Part shown: positions 27,776 through 36,833 of the stretch, in pieces | How the letters are laid out: each line of letters opens with the position of its first letter | Position numbering within the stretch: position 1 is the stretch's first letter | Assembly: GCF_014193695.1 (NCBI RefSeq) | Contig: NZ_JACHZR010000004.1 | Coordinates: forward strand, 248,001 to 312,000 | DNA: 64,000 bases | Direction: 5' to 3' | Source of the DNA: Rhizobium sp. BK316 | Lineage (GTDB): Bacteria; Pseudomonadota; Alphaproteobacteria; Rhizobiales; Rhizobiaceae | Program-made: the position numbers and the translations under genes | Notes under the pieces: model-generated | Seen by the model: only the letters and a program-made list of their open reading frames with translations | What the model was told of the DNA's origin: nothing | The model's database searches: none

Positions 27776-29668
27776 ATGAAGTTCGTTTTGAAAAGCGCGG
27801 TTTCCGCATTGGCATTTTCCTGCGTGATGGGCGCGGTTCCTGCGCATGCCTATACGCTGATGGACATGCTGCGCGGCGACCGGGCAAGAAGCGGCCAGAG
27901 CACGATCATCATGGATCCCTCGGCGCCTATCCGTGGCAATCGCAATGGTGGTCTTGGCGGCGATATCGATCCGGAAGCCGCACTGCCGAAGGTCTCCAGC
28001 CCGCGCTATTACACCTACAAGACTGAAGCCTTGCTGCTCGTCGATACGACGAAGTTTGCCGATCCTGTCGTGACCGGTGCGGTCGCCGACGTCTCGGGTG
28101 CTACCACGACCGACGGCGCTCCGCAGCGCCACTTCCTGACGGAAGCCAAGGTTCGCGCCAATGCCGATGTCGCCAAGGCCCTGCAGGCCTATTACGGCGA
28201 CGGCAAGAATCCGCTCGTCTGGGTATCCGGCGAGGGCGTCAATGAGCGCGGCAAGGCGGCCCTCAGCGTGCTCGCCGATGCGGCAAGCGTCGGCCTCGAC
28301 CCGGCCGATTATGCCGTCTCCGAGCCGAGGCTCGATCCGGCCAATCCGGACCCGGACGCTCGCGACCGGGCACTGACGCAGTTCGAGCTCGCGCTTTCCT
28401 CCAAGGTTCTGGCCTATGTGCAGGACACGACGCGCGGCCGCGTCGACCCCAACAAGCTGTCCGGCTACCATGATTTCCAGCGTAAGGTCGTGAAGCTCGA
28501 TCCCGTGCTGAAGCTGTCCCGCATGAGCCCTGACGTTGCTGCCTATCTTTCCAGCCGCAACCCCGACGGCACGCAGTTCCTGGCGCTGAAGGCCGAGCTT
28601 GCCAAGCTGCGCGCAGCCGACGGCGGCAATGAAGAGCGGATCACCATTTCGCTCGATTCCCTGCTGCGCCCGGGCGACAGCTCGCCGGAAGTGGCCAACA
28701 TCGTCAAGGCGATCCAGAAGCACGGTTCGGAAGAGCTGAAGACCGCGCATGCGGCCACCTTCTCGGCTTATGCCGGCAGCAGCGACTATTCGCCTGAGAT
28801 CGTGTCACTGGTCGAGGACTTCCAGAAAGAACATGGCCTGAAGCCGGATGGCGTGATCGGCCAGGCAACCGTGCGCACCATGACCGGCGGCGACAGCAAC
28901 GGCTCCAAGATCGACAAGCTCGTTGTTGCCATGGAGCAGGCGCGCTGGCTGCCTGAGGATCTCGGCCCGCGCTATGTGATGATCAACCAGCCGGCCTTCA
29001 TGGCTTATTACTATAACGACTCCAAGCAGCAGCTTGCGATGCGTACCGTCGTCGGCGGCAAGAACAACCAGACCTATTTCTTCGACGACGAGATCGAAAC
29101 GGTCGAGTTCAACCCGTTCTGGGGCGTGCCGCAGTCGATCATCATCAACGAGATGCTGCCGAAGCTGCGCTCCGATCCGAACTATCTGGACCAGATGGGC
29201 TATCAGGTCGAAGTCGGCGGCCGTGCCGTTCCGTCCTCCAGCGTCGACTGGTACGGCTCGACGCAGAACATCTCGGTGCGCCAGCCGCCGAGCGGCGACA
29301 ATGCTCTGGGTGAACTGAAGATCCTGTTCCCGAATAGCCACGCCATCTACATGCACGACACGCCCTCCAAGAGCTTCTTCAAGCGCGACATGCGTGCGCT
29401 GAGTCACGGCTGCGTGCGCCTTTCCGATCCGCGCGCCATGGCGGCCGCCGTTCTCGGGACAACGGTCGACGATGTCGCCAAGCAGATCGCCACCGGTCAG
29501 AACCATGCCGTGAAGGTGCCGCAGAAGATCCCGGTCTATGTGTCCTATTTCACCGCTTGGCCGAACAAGGACGGCGTGATCGAATATTTCGACGACGTTT
29601 ATGGCCGCGATACCTATGTGGACAAGGCGTTTGACGCAACGACGAAGTCGCGCGGGGCGCAGATCTGA
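27776..29668 (+). CDS. L,D-transpeptidase, YcbB/LdtD-like, with peptidoglycan-binding domain
   Basis: A 630-residue envelope enzyme. A signal peptide ends near PAHA (residue 26). The middle holds a PG_binding_1-like domain (LVEDFQKEHGLKPDGVIGQA) within a larger scaffold, and the C-terminal YkuD domain (about residues 420-600) carries the catalytic SHGCVRLSDP with His 544 and Cys 546. The reaction is 3-3 cross-linking of peptidoglycan stem peptides; the YcbB-like architecture (long N-terminal scaffold, PG-binding and catalytic domain) is clear by size. A GGAAAAAAG site precedes ATG 27776. Agrobacterium and Rhizobium rely on such enzymes for polar growth. Confidence 0.93.
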   Translation: MKFVLKSAVSALAFSCVMGAVPAHAYTLMDMLRGDRARSGQSTIIMDPSAPIRGNRNGGLGGDIDPEAALPKVSSPRYYTYKTEALLLVDTTKFADPVVTGAVADVSGATTTDGAPQRHFLTEAKVRANADVAKALQAYYGDGKNPLVWVSGEGVNERGKAALSVLADAASVGLDPADYAVSEPRLDPANPDPDARDRALTQFELALSSKVLAYVQDTTRGRVDPNKLSGYHDFQRKVVKLDPVLKLSRMSPDVAAYLSSRNPDGTQFLALKAELAKLRAADGGNEERITISLDSLLRPGDSSPEVANIVKAIQKHGSEELKTAHAATFSAYAGSSDYSPEIVSLVEDFQKEHGLKPDGVIGQATVRTMTGGDSNGSKIDKLVVAMEQARWLPEDLGPRYVMINQPAFMAYYYNDSKQQLAMRTVVGGKNNQTYFFDDEIETVEFNPFWGVPQSIIINEMLPKLRSDPNYLDQMGYQVEVGGRAVPSSSVDWYGSTQNISVRQPPSGDNALGELKILFPNSHAIYMHDTPSKSFFKRDMRALSHGCVRLSDPRAMAAAVLGTTVDDVAKQIATGQNHAVKVPQKIPVYVSYFTAWPNKDGVIEYFDDVYGRDTYVDKAFDATTKSRGAQI

Positions 29669-29690
29669 CGCTTGGCGTAAGTAAGGATTT

Positions 29691-29718
29691 AACGGGCGGT
29701 CTTCGGGCCGCCCGTTTT
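29691..29718 (+). terminator. Intrinsic terminator after L,D-transpeptidase
   Basis: Stem aacgggcgg/ccgcccgtt closes over tcttcggg and is followed by a T-run, 23 bp past the stop codon. Clear intrinsic terminator. Confidence 0.85.
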
Positions 29719-29753
29719 CATTTTACGAGAGATAAGAGGAGAGGTCAGCGCGT

Positions 29754-29920
29754 GTGGCCCCCTCATCGGGCCCTTCGGGCCACCTTCTCCCCGCTGGGTA
29801 GAAGGGGAGCCAGTCGCGCGGCTCGCTTCCACGAGAACGCTTAGAGATAGGCGAGGCATCACGGCGAAATCCCTTCTACCCAGCGGGGAGAAGGTGCCTG
29901 CAGGCGGATGAGGGGGCCAC
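29754..29920. repeat. RIME-type intergenic inverted-repeat element
   Basis: The 167-bp element has two pairs of exact inverted arms: 14 bp (29754-29767 with 29907-29920) and 26 bp (29781-29806 with 29871-29896). The sequence runs with Gly/Cys-like GC-rich pattern, cttctccccgctgggtag, typical of the Rhizobium-specific intergenic mosaic elements. It sits between the transpeptidase terminator and the end of gph. No transposase is present, so it would have been spread by trans-acting functions. Confidence 0.8.
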
Positions 29921-29952
29921 GCCCACAAACGCCTCGGCCAGATTATCAGCCC

Positions 29953-30687
29953 TCAGACCGCAACTTTCGCCGCGGAACCCTGCAGCAAGCTGTCCACCAA
30001 CTCAACCGTCAGCTCATCATAGTGCGTAATGATCACATCCGGATCGAGGCTCGACACCGGCACATCCGAATAGCCGAAGGGCACTGCGATGGAGGGCACG
30101 GCGGCATTCTTTGCCACCGCGATGTCATTGATGCTATCCCCAATCATAACCGAGCGGGCAACATCGCCGCCGGCGCGCTCGATGGTGCCGGTCAGGTGCC
30201 GCGCATCGGGCTTGCGGCGTTCGAACGTATCTCCGCCGGTGATCGCCTCGAAATAGTGTGTCAGGCCGAGCTTCTCCAGCAGGCTGACGGCAAGGCCTTC
30301 CAGCTTGTTGGTGCAGACGGCGAGCAAGTAGCCTGATGCCTTCAGCCGGTCCATGGCGGCGATGAGGCCGGGATAGGGCTCGGTATGGCCGGGCATGTTC
30401 GCATTATAATGCGCGACGAAACGCTCGACGAGATCAGGAACCTCCTCTGATGTCAGCGGGTGGCCCTGAAGTCTGCAGGCGCGTTCGATCATCACACGAG
30501 CACCCTGGCCGACGAGATGGGTGAGGTCGTCATAGGTGACAGGCTCGAGGTTCAGCGCTGATATCGTATAGTTCAGGCTTTCGACCAGATCGACATGGGT
30601 GTCGAGCAGCGTGCCGTCGAGATCGAAGACGACGAGTGCCTTATTCTCGGAAGGAGCTTGGCCGGCATTTTCGGGAGCAGGGGTCAC
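29953..30687 (-). CDS. gph: Phosphoglycolate phosphatase (HAD family)
   Basis: A 244-residue HAD hydrolase. Motif I is FDLDGTLLDT, motif II CTNKLEGLAV with the conserved Thr, motif III Lys around ERRKPDARHL, and motif IV MIGDSINDIAVA. Gph proteins dephosphorylate 2-phosphoglycolate from DNA repair and other sources. GTG 30687 is taken as start because GAGG lies seven bases upstream and the protein then starts (M)TPAPENAGQAP before the catalytic core; upstream in-frame codons are compatible but unusual. It is divergent from rpiA with 194 bp between starts. Confidence 0.88.
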   Translation of the reverse strand: MTPAPENAGQAPSENKALVVFDLDGTLLDTHVDLVESLNYTISALNLEPVTYDDLTHLVGQGARVMIERACRLQGHPLTSEEVPDLVERFVAHYNANMPGHTEPYPGLIAAMDRLKASGYLLAVCTNKLEGLAVSLLEKLGLTHYFEAITGGDTFERRKPDARHLTGTIERAGGDVARSVMIGDSINDIAVAKNAAVPSIAVPFGYSDVPVSSLDPDVIITHYDELTVELVDSLLQGSAAKVAV

Positions 30688-30881
30688 GGTAGTGCCTCTT
30701 TGCGGGGTAAGATCTTCAGGGAGTAGGCGATGAACTGACGAAAAGCAACGCCGGGACATCAGACAGAAAAGTCGCAGCCGAAACGCGTGGCTTTCAATCG
30801 CAGGACGATGATTTTGGCTTTCGTTTGCAATACGAGCCGTGTAAACAGCACATCCAACGCAACATCAGGAGCTGGCGGCGC

Positions 30882-31580
30882 ATGGATGCCCGCGAAATGA
30901 AGATCAAGGCCGCCGAGGCCGCGCTTGTCCACGTCGAATACGGCATGCGCCTCGGAATCGGGACGGGAAGCACGGCGGAGGAATTCGTCCGTGTGCTCGC
31001 CGAGAAGGTGGCAGCCGGTTTCAAGGTCGAGGGCGTTCCGACGTCCGAGCGCACGGCGCGGCTCTGCGTCGAGCTCGGCGTTCCCCTGAAATCGCTGGAC
31101 GAACTGCCGCAATTGGATCTCACCATCGACGGTGCCGATGAGGTCGATCCGGCGCTTCGGCTCATCAAGGGCGGCGGCGGTGCGCTGCTGCGAGAAAAGA
31201 TCGTCGCTGCGGCCTCGACACGGATGATCGTCATTGCCGACGAAAGCAAGTTGGTCGATACGCTCGGCGCCTTCGCGCTGCCGATCGAAGTCAATCCATT
31301 CGGCCTCGTTTCGACGCGCATCGCGATCGAAAGAACCGCCTCGCGCCTTGGTCTCTCGGGCGAATTAACGCTGCGTCAGTCCGGTGACGGAGAGTTTACC
31401 ACTGACGGAGGCCATCACATCATCGATGCATCTTTTGGCCGCATTCCTGATGCAGAGGCGCTTTCGAGGGAACTGAATTCCATACCCGGTGTCGTGGAGC
31501 ACGGGCTTTTCATCAACATGGCGGCGCTTGCGATCATTGCCGGTCCTGCGGGTGCCCGCACGCTGCAGGCAAACAGATAA
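30882..31580 (+). CDS. rpiA: Ribose-5-phosphate isomerase A
   Basis: A 232-residue RpiA, interconverting ribose-5-phosphate and ribulose-5-phosphate in the pentose phosphate pathway. The substrate-binding GIGTGSTAEEFVRVLAEKVA loop, the LTIDGADEVDPALRLIKGGG motif with the catalytic Asp, and GALLREKIVA are all present. ATG 30882 gives the usual N-terminus MDAREMKIKAAEAALVHVEY and is preceded by AGGAG eleven bases upstream, while an in-frame start at 30825 would add a non-conserved leader. It is followed 17 bp later by a DUF2059 gene, probably in the same mRNA. Confidence 0.95.
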   Translation: MDAREMKIKAAEAALVHVEYGMRLGIGTGSTAEEFVRVLAEKVAAGFKVEGVPTSERTARLCVELGVPLKSLDELPQLDLTIDGADEVDPALRLIKGGGGALLREKIVAAASTRMIVIADESKLVDTLGAFALPIEVNPFGLVSTRIAIERTASRLGLSGELTLRQSGDGEFTTDGGHHIIDASFGRIPDAEALSRELNSIPGVVEHGLFINMAALAIIAGPAGARTLQANR

Positions 31581-31597
31581 CAGGAGCATAGAAACTC

Positions 31598-32188
31598 ATG
31601 ATGAATATTGCAGGTCTTGGCCGTCTTGCCGCTGCGACCATCGTTCTTTCCGGGCTTGCCTTCGGCTCTGCCGCAAGAGCGCAGGAAGCTTCCGAAGAGC
31701 AGCTCAAGGCTGCCCGTGCGGCCATGGACGCCATCGGCGCAACCACCCAGTACGACAATATCCTGCCGGGTCTGGCCGAGCGTCTGAAGGCCGGCCTCAT
31801 CCAGGACTCGCCGAACTACCAGGATGTCATCACTGCGACCGTCGACAAGCAGGCGCTGGCTCTGGCACCGCGCCGCGCCGACCTCGAAAAGGAGGCAGCT
31901 CTGACCTATGCCAAGGCCTTCACGGTCGACGAGCTGAAGGCGATCGCCGATTTCTACAACTCCGACATCGGCAAGAAGCTGCTGCGCGACGGCCCGGTTG
32001 CCTCGCGCGAAACCGCCAAGGCTGCCGATATCTGGGCGCAGGGCATTTCCCGCGACCTCGAAAAGCAGAGCAATGCCGAGCTTTCCAAGATCATCAAGGC
32101 TCCGCCACCGGCAACCGAAAGCCCGGTTGCACCGGCTCCGGCAGCAGCGCCGGCTGCCCCCGCTGCTCCGGCACCTGCCAAGAAGTAA
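31598..32188 (+). CDS. Secreted DUF2059 protein
   Basis: A 196-residue protein. A signal peptide (about residues 1-28, ending SAARA) is followed by a helical DUF2059-like domain with KAFTVDELKAIADFYNSDIG, the family's most conserved stretch. The C-terminal 30 residues are Pro/Ala-rich (APAAAPAAPAAPAPAKK-like), a low-complexity tail seen in envelope proteins. Function is unknown. AGGAG lies eleven bases before ATG 31598; a second ATG at 31601 is possible. It trails rpiA by 17 bp and ends before a strong terminator. Confidence 0.85.
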   Translation: MMNIAGLGRLAAATIVLSGLAFGSAARAQEASEEQLKAARAAMDAIGATTQYDNILPGLAERLKAGLIQDSPNYQDVITATVDKQALALAPRRADLEKEAALTYAKAFTVDELKAIADFYNSDIGKKLLRDGPVASRETAKAADIWAQGISRDLEKQSNAELSKIIKAPPPATESPVAPAPAAAPAAPAAPAPAKK

Positions 32189-32207
32189 GACCATCCTTCA
32201 TTTCGAC

Positions 32208-32239
32208 AAAAGCCCGGCTTCGTCCGGGCTTTTGTTTTT
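32208..32239 (+). terminator. Intrinsic terminator of the rpiA-DUF2059 unit
   Basis: Stem aaaagcccgg/ccgggctttt over cttcgt followed by gttttt, 19 bp after the DUF2059 stop. Confidence 0.9.
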
Positions 32240-32358
32240 GTGGCGCTGCCCTTATCTGTTCGTTCTCACGCAATTCCGGACGCAGAACCGCTGCGCACTT
32301 CTGCTGGAATTGCTCTATATGTTGAAAACCCATCCAGCGATTCCCTCCGGAGATCATC

Positions 32359-33744
32359 ATGCCTTCCTACGACTACGACCTCTTCGTCATCGGCGGCGGT
32401 TCGGGGGGCGTGCGCGGCGCGCGCGTTGCGGCCTCGCTCGGCAAGAAGGTGGCAATCGCCGAGGAATATCGTTACGGCGGCACCTGCGTGATCCGCGGCT
32501 GCGTGCCGAAGAAGCTCTTCGTCTATGCCTCGCAGTTCCACGAACATTTCGAGGATGCGGCCGGTTTCGGCTGGACGGTCGGCGAAAGCTCGTTCGACTG
32601 GAAGAAGCTGGTGGCCGCCAAGGACAATGAGATCGCGCGGCTCGAAGGGCTCTACAAGAAGGGGCTTGCCGGCGCCAATGCCGAGATCCTTGAAACCCGC
32701 GCCGAACTTGTCGATGCCCATACGGTCAAGCTCCTGAAGACCGGCGAGACGGTGACGGCCAAAACTATCGTGATTGCGACCGGCGGCAGGCCGAACCCGC
32801 ATCAGGCACTGCCCGGCCACGAACTCTGCATCTCCTCCAATGAGGCCTTCCATCTGGAAGAGCTGCCGAAATCCATCCTGATTGCCGGCGGCGGCTATAT
32901 CGCCGTCGAATTCGCCAATATCTTTCACGGGCTCGGTGTCGAGACGACGCTGATTTACCGCGGCACCGAAATCCTTTCGCGCTTCGACGAAGACCTGCGT
33001 CGCGGCCTGCACGAAGCCATGGTTGCCAAGGGCATCCGCATCCTCTGCCAGGATGTAATGGAGAAGGTGACAAAAGGCGAAAATGGCCTCGTCATCGAGA
33101 CGATGAAAGGCGAGACGCTCAATGCCGGTATCGTTATGCTGGCGCTCGGCCGCGATCCGAATACGAAAGGGCTGGGGCTGGAAAAGGCAGGTATTGCGGT
33201 GAACGAGCGCGGCGCCGTCATCGTCGACGATTACTCGCGCACAAATGTCGAGAACATCTATGCACTCGGAGATGTCACCGACCGGGTACAGCTGACGCCG
33301 GTCGCGATCCACGAGGCTATGTGTTTCATCGAGACCGAGTACAAGAACAATCCGACCAAACCGGATTACGACCTGATTCCGACCGCCGTCTTCTCACAGC
33401 CGGAGATCGGCACGGTCGGCCTTTCCGAGGAAGAGGCGGGCAAGCGTTACCAGGAGCTGGAAGTCTATCGTGCCCAGTTCCGGCCGCTGAAGGCCACATT
33501 GTCCGGCCGGGCGGAAAAGATGATGATGAAACTGATCGTCGATGCAGCAAGCCGCAAGGTCGTCGGCGCCCATATTCTCGGCCACGATGCCGGCGAGATG
33601 GCACAGATCCTCGGCATCACGCTGAAGGCCGGCTGCACCAAGGACGATTTCGACCGCACCATGGCGCTGCATCCGACGGCCGCCGAAGAGCTGGTGACCA
33701 TGTATGCGCCGAGCTACAGGATCAAGGACGGCGCGCGAGTATAA
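32359..33744 (+). CDS. gor: Glutathione-disulfide reductase
   Basis: A 461-residue flavoprotein reducing oxidised glutathione with NADPH. The FAD-binding GGGSGGVRGARVAA motif begins at about residue 11, followed by the redox disulfide GGTCVIRGCVPKK, which is the glutathione-reductase form. A second nucleotide motif GGGYIAVEFANIFHGLG binds NADPH. The C-terminal HPTAAEELVTM contains the catalytic His and Glu pair. GGAG precedes ATG 32359 (ctccggagatcatc). It is convergent with a TadG-like gene. It is preceded by its own terminator-bounded neighbour, so it probably has its own promoter in 32240-32358. Confidence 0.96.
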   Translation: MPSYDYDLFVIGGGSGGVRGARVAASLGKKVAIAEEYRYGGTCVIRGCVPKKLFVYASQFHEHFEDAAGFGWTVGESSFDWKKLVAAKDNEIARLEGLYKKGLAGANAEILETRAELVDAHTVKLLKTGETVTAKTIVIATGGRPNPHQALPGHELCISSNEAFHLEELPKSILIAGGGYIAVEFANIFHGLGVETTLIYRGTEILSRFDEDLRRGLHEAMVAKGIRILCQDVMEKVTKGENGLVIETMKGETLNAGIVMLALGRDPNTKGLGLEKAGIAVNERGAVIVDDYSRTNVENIYALGDVTDRVQLTPVAIHEAMCFIETEYKNNPTKPDYDLIPTAVFSQPEIGTVGLSEEEAGKRYQELEVYRAQFRPLKATLSGRAEKMMMKLIVDAASRKVVGAHILGHDAGEMAQILGITLKAGCTKDDFDRTMALHPTAAEELVTMYAPSYRIKDGARV

Positions 33745-33771
33745 AGCCCGCGCCGCCGATAGTCGGTCAGG

Positions 33772-35115
33772 TCAGCCGGTCAGGCGCGGCGCGCGGACGA
33801 CCTTGAGGAAAAGGGCGTTCATCGCGTCAGTGATGCCGTCGGTCGGACTTACCTCGAAATAGAATCCGGGAGAGGCGCAGGCCGACATGCGGGTCGGGAT
33901 CTTGGCCTGGAACGGCTTGATCCACCTATTATACCAGTCATTGCTCGGCAGCGGCAGGTAGGTGGTGTAAAGCACGGCGATCTTGATTCCCCGGTCCTTG
34001 AGCTTCTGGCAGAAGGTGACGTCGATCGGTTCCTGGCAGCGCTGGCCGGTAACTGGTTCGGTACAGGTCGTCGCCTTGTAGCTGTCGCCGACACCGTCGG
34101 AGACGAAGAAGACGATTTTCTGCGCGTCGGCGGAACTCGTTCCCGAGCCGACGGAGGTGATCTTGTTGTTGAGCAGGGTCAGTGCATTGTCGAAGCTCGT
34201 CTGGGTGTCGTCGTTATAGCCCTGCTTGGGGATGGTCATCAGGTCCAGGACATATTCGCTGTCGCCGGGCTGCGGGTTCAACGTCTTTTGGGAAACCTTG
34301 TTGCCCACCTTGTCGAGATCGCTCGTCAACGACACAACCTCGGTCAGTCCCGCCGTTTCCGCCGCCACGCCGAAAGTATAGACGGCCATGCGGAACTGGT
34401 TGTCCGTATCGGCCTTGGCCGTCTTGGTCAGCGCCTGCGTCGCCTGTCGCACCACGTCGATGCGCATGGTGACGTTGTTCTTCTTGGCAAGCGTATAATA
34501 GTCCTTGCCCTTGTTGGCGCCGCTTTCGTGGCAGGCGAAGGCGCATGAGGGGTTCGATTTGTTGTTCGCGGTGAGATTGACCATCTTGGTGACATCGGCG
34601 GGCGTGGCGCCGACGCCCATCGAAGGCGTGTTGTCGAGCAGGATGTAGAAGTCCATGAAGGAGGCGGTCTGGTATTCCGCCGTCGCGGTGCCGCTGATAT
34701 CGACGCTGTCCTTGCCGAAGATACGCATGAACGAGGTCGGCATCGTTGCCTTGAAGGTCACCTGCGAATGCAGTTTGTTGGCGGTCTTGGTGACGTCTAT
34801 GCTGGTGTCGACGTTGAGTTCGGCAAGTTCCGGGGACATCTGTCCGAAGAAGATGTCGTGCGCCTCGGTCTGGCCGACGGCAACGGTGCCGTCCTGCAGC
34901 ATGCTTGTCGCGGCCGCGGCGGCGCTCGATTTCTGGGAGACGGCGCCGACCGCCGCGGCGTCGGCCGCCGCGTAAAGCTCACTGCGGAGACTCAAGGCAT
35001 GGGAAAAATCGATCGCAAGGCCCGCCGCTCCGACCAGCGGCACGACCATAAGTGCCGTCATGATGCCAAAATTGCCAGATCGGTCCGACAGGAAAGCGGA
35101 CGGAAGGATACCCAT
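33772..35115 (-). CDS. TadG-like pilus/secretion protein with von Willebrand A domain
   Basis: A 447-residue protein. The N-terminus (DRSGNFGIMTALMVVPLVGA, then GLAIDFSHALSLRSELYAAA) is the TadE/TadG-type membrane helix with a short cytoplasmic segment; the rest is extracytoplasmic. A vWA domain starts near DFYILLDNTPSMGVG, with an atypical DxTPS instead of DxSxS metal site, and extends to about residue 400. Two Cys-containing loops (NPSCAFACHE, TCTEPVTGQRCQE) may be disulfide-bonded. ATG 35115 has AGGGG seven bases upstream. It belongs to the group seen with Tad/Flp pilus loci, but no tadA, cpaC or flp lies here. It may be a free-standing surface protein. Confidence 0.8.
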   Translation of the reverse strand: MGILPSAFLSDRSGNFGIMTALMVVPLVGAAGLAIDFSHALSLRSELYAAADAAAVGAVSQKSSAAAAATSMLQDGTVAVGQTEAHDIFFGQMSPELAELNVDTSIDVTKTANKLHSQVTFKATMPTSFMRIFGKDSVDISGTATAEYQTASFMDFYILLDNTPSMGVGATPADVTKMVNLTANNKSNPSCAFACHESGANKGKDYYTLAKKNNVTMRIDVVRQATQALTKTAKADTDNQFRMAVYTFGVAAETAGLTEVVSLTSDLDKVGNKVSQKTLNPQPGDSEYVLDLMTIPKQGYNDDTQTSFDNALTLLNNKITSVGSGTSSADAQKIVFFVSDGVGDSYKATTCTEPVTGQRCQEPIDVTFCQKLKDRGIKIAVLYTTYLPLPSNDWYNRWIKPFQAKIPTRMSACASPGFYFEVSPTDGITDAMNALFLKVVRAPRLTG

Positions 35116-35270
35116 GCTCAACCCCTACATTATTAGGGTACGCTTTACATGGGAAATCTAAAGCAGATGGAAAATAGCATGGTATATATCGCCTTAATGC
35201 CAGTTTTGAGGCGCTACTAGGCAAGGGGAGCCGAAAGGTTTATAAGCCGCCGCATTCTTTAACGGGCAGG

Positions 35271-35290
35271 CATCCGGGGTAAACCGGATG
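35271..35290 (+). promoter_or_regulatory. Hairpin directly before the class II DAHP synthase start
   Basis: Perfect arms catccgg/ccggatg with a ggtaaa loop end one base before the GGGGAAG ribosome site of the ATG at 35300. Folding would bring the hairpin against the ribosome site; its role is unknown. It makes an ATG at 35288 unlikely as the real start. Confidence 0.4.
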
Positions 35291-35299
35291 GGGAAGCAG

Positions 35300-36682
35300 A
35301 TGACTGACATGGCACAGAATTGGACCCCGAGCAGCTGGCGGAACAAGCCAATCCAGCAGGTTCCGGAATATCCGGACGCGGCCGCGCTGGCGGCAACGGA
35401 AGCCACGCTCGCCAGCTATCCGCCGCTCGTTTTTGCCGGTGAAGCCCGCCGCCTGAAGAGTGCGCTTGCCAATGTGGCCGAAGGCAATGCCTTCCTGCTG
35501 CAGGGCGGCGACTGCGCCGAAAGCTTCCTTGAGCACGGCGCCGACAATATCAGAGACTTCTTCCGCGCCTTCCTGCAGATGGCTGTCGTGCTGACCTTCG
35601 GCGCCCAGCTTCCGGTCGTCAAGGTCGGCCGCATTGCCGGTCAGTTCGCCAAGCCGCGCTCGGCGCCGATGGAAACGCAGAACGGCGTGTCGCTGCCGAG
35701 CTATCGCGGCGATATCGTCAACGGTATCGAATTTACGCCGGAAGCCCGCATTCCGAACCCGGAGCGCCAGCTCGACGCATACCGGCAGTCGGCCGCGACG
35801 CTGAACCTTTTGCGCGCCTTCGCGATGGGCGGCTATGCCAACCTCGACAACGTGCACAAGTGGATGCTCGGCTTCGTCAAGGACAGCCCGCAAGGCGAGC
35901 GCTACCGCAAGCTTGCCGACCGTATCAGCGAAACCATGGATTTCATGAAGGCGATCGGCATCACCTCGGACAACAATCCGAGCCTGCGCGAGACCGATTT
36001 CTTCACCAGCCACGAAGCGCTGCTGCTCGGCTACGAAGAGGCGATGACGCGCGTCGACTCCATATCCGGCGACTGGTACGCAACCTCGGGCCACATGCTG
36101 TGGATCGGCGACCGCACGCGCCAGCTCGACCACGCGCATGTGGAATATTTCCGCGGCATCAAGAACCCGATTGGGCTGAAGTGCGGCCCGTCGCTGCAGC
36201 CCGACAACCTGATCGAGCTGATCGACGTGCTGAACCCGGCCAACGAAGCCGGCCGCCTGACGCTGATCTGCCGCTTCGGCCATGACAAGGTGGCCGACAG
36301 CCTGCCGAAGCTCATCCGCGCCGTCGAGCGCGAGGGCAAGAAGGTCGTCTGGTCCTGCGATCCGATGCACGGCAACACGATCACGCTCAACAACTACAAG
36401 ACGCGCCCCTTCGAGCGTATCCTCTCGGAAGTCGAAAGCTTCTTCCAGATCCATCGCGCCGAGGGCACGCATCCGGGCGGCATCCATATCGAGATGACCG
36501 GCAAGGACGTCACCGAATGCACCGGCGGTGCCCGCGCCGTCACCGCCGAAGACCTGCAGGACCGCTACCACACCCATTGCGACCCGCGCCTCAACGCCGA
36601 CCAGGCGCTGGAACTGGCCTTCCTGCTGGCTGAGCGCATGAAGGGCGGCCGGGATGAGAAGCGGATGGCTGCGAACGCCTGA
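35300..36682 (+). CDS. 3-deoxy-7-phosphoheptulonate synthase, class II (plant-like)
   Basis: A 460-residue class II DAHP synthase, the first step of the shikimate pathway (phosphoenolpyruvate plus erythrose-4-phosphate). Motifs include NAFLLQGGDCAESFLEHGAD, VVKVGRIAGQFAKPRSAP, HKWMLGFVKDSPQG and PLIRAVEREGKKVVWSCDPM-like HGNT-containing CDPMHGNTI, with the metal ligands Cys, His, Glu and Asp of the class. ATG 35300 has GGGGAAG five bases upstream; ATG 35309, giving MAQNWTPSSWRNKP, is an equally family-like start. A terminator follows at 36728. A second, unrelated class I enzyme is encoded at 54664-55731. Confidence 0.93.
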   Translation: MTDMAQNWTPSSWRNKPIQQVPEYPDAAALAATEATLASYPPLVFAGEARRLKSALANVAEGNAFLLQGGDCAESFLEHGADNIRDFFRAFLQMAVVLTFGAQLPVVKVGRIAGQFAKPRSAPMETQNGVSLPSYRGDIVNGIEFTPEARIPNPERQLDAYRQSAATLNLLRAFAMGGYANLDNVHKWMLGFVKDSPQGERYRKLADRISETMDFMKAIGITSDNNPSLRETDFFTSHEALLLGYEEAMTRVDSISGDWYATSGHMLWIGDRTRQLDHAHVEYFRGIKNPIGLKCGPSLQPDNLIELIDVLNPANEAGRLTLICRFGHDKVADSLPKLIRAVEREGKKVVWSCDPMHGNTITLNNYKTRPFERILSEVESFFQIHRAEGTHPGGIHIEMTGKDVTECTGGARAVTAEDLQDRYHTHCDPRLNADQALELAFLLAERMKGGRDEKRMAANA

Positions 36683-36689
36683 GGCGGGT

Positions 36690-36723
36690 GAGTAGCGAAT
36701 AGTGAATAGTGGGTAGCGAATAG
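36690..36723 (+). repeat. Short direct repeats after the class II DAHP synthase gene
   Basis: The unit gtagcgaatag occurs twice (36692-36702 and 36713-36723) with a partial third copy gaatagtg between them, in a low-complexity stretch between stop codon and terminator. It looks like slippage-prone spacer DNA. Confidence 0.55.
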
Positions 36724-36727
36724 AGTT

Positions 36728-36756
36728 GAAAGCCCGGCCGCGCCGGGCTTTCTTGT
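36728..36756 (+). terminator. Intrinsic terminator of the class II DAHP synthase gene
   Basis: Perfect ten-bp stem gaaagcccgg/ccgggctttc over ccgcg, followed by ttgtgtgt, 45 bp past the stop. Confidence 0.85.
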
Positions 36757-36785
36757 GTGTAAAGGCACTCGCTCCGACCTCCCTC

Positions 36786-36833
36786 ATCTCTGTGCTTGTC
36801 ACAGAGATCCAGCCTGCCCAAGTCCTTGGGCAG
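36786..36833. repeat. Two adjacent perfect hairpins, rhizobial intergenic element type
   Basis: Arms atctctgtg/cacagagat over cttgt (36786-36808) and ctgcccaag/cttgggcag over tc (36814-36833), each nine bp and perfect. This double-hairpin motif resembles a frequent intergenic repeat of Rhizobium and Sinorhizobium chromosomes (from general recollection). It occupies the gap between the aro gene and the Nudix/HIT pair. Confidence 0.55.
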
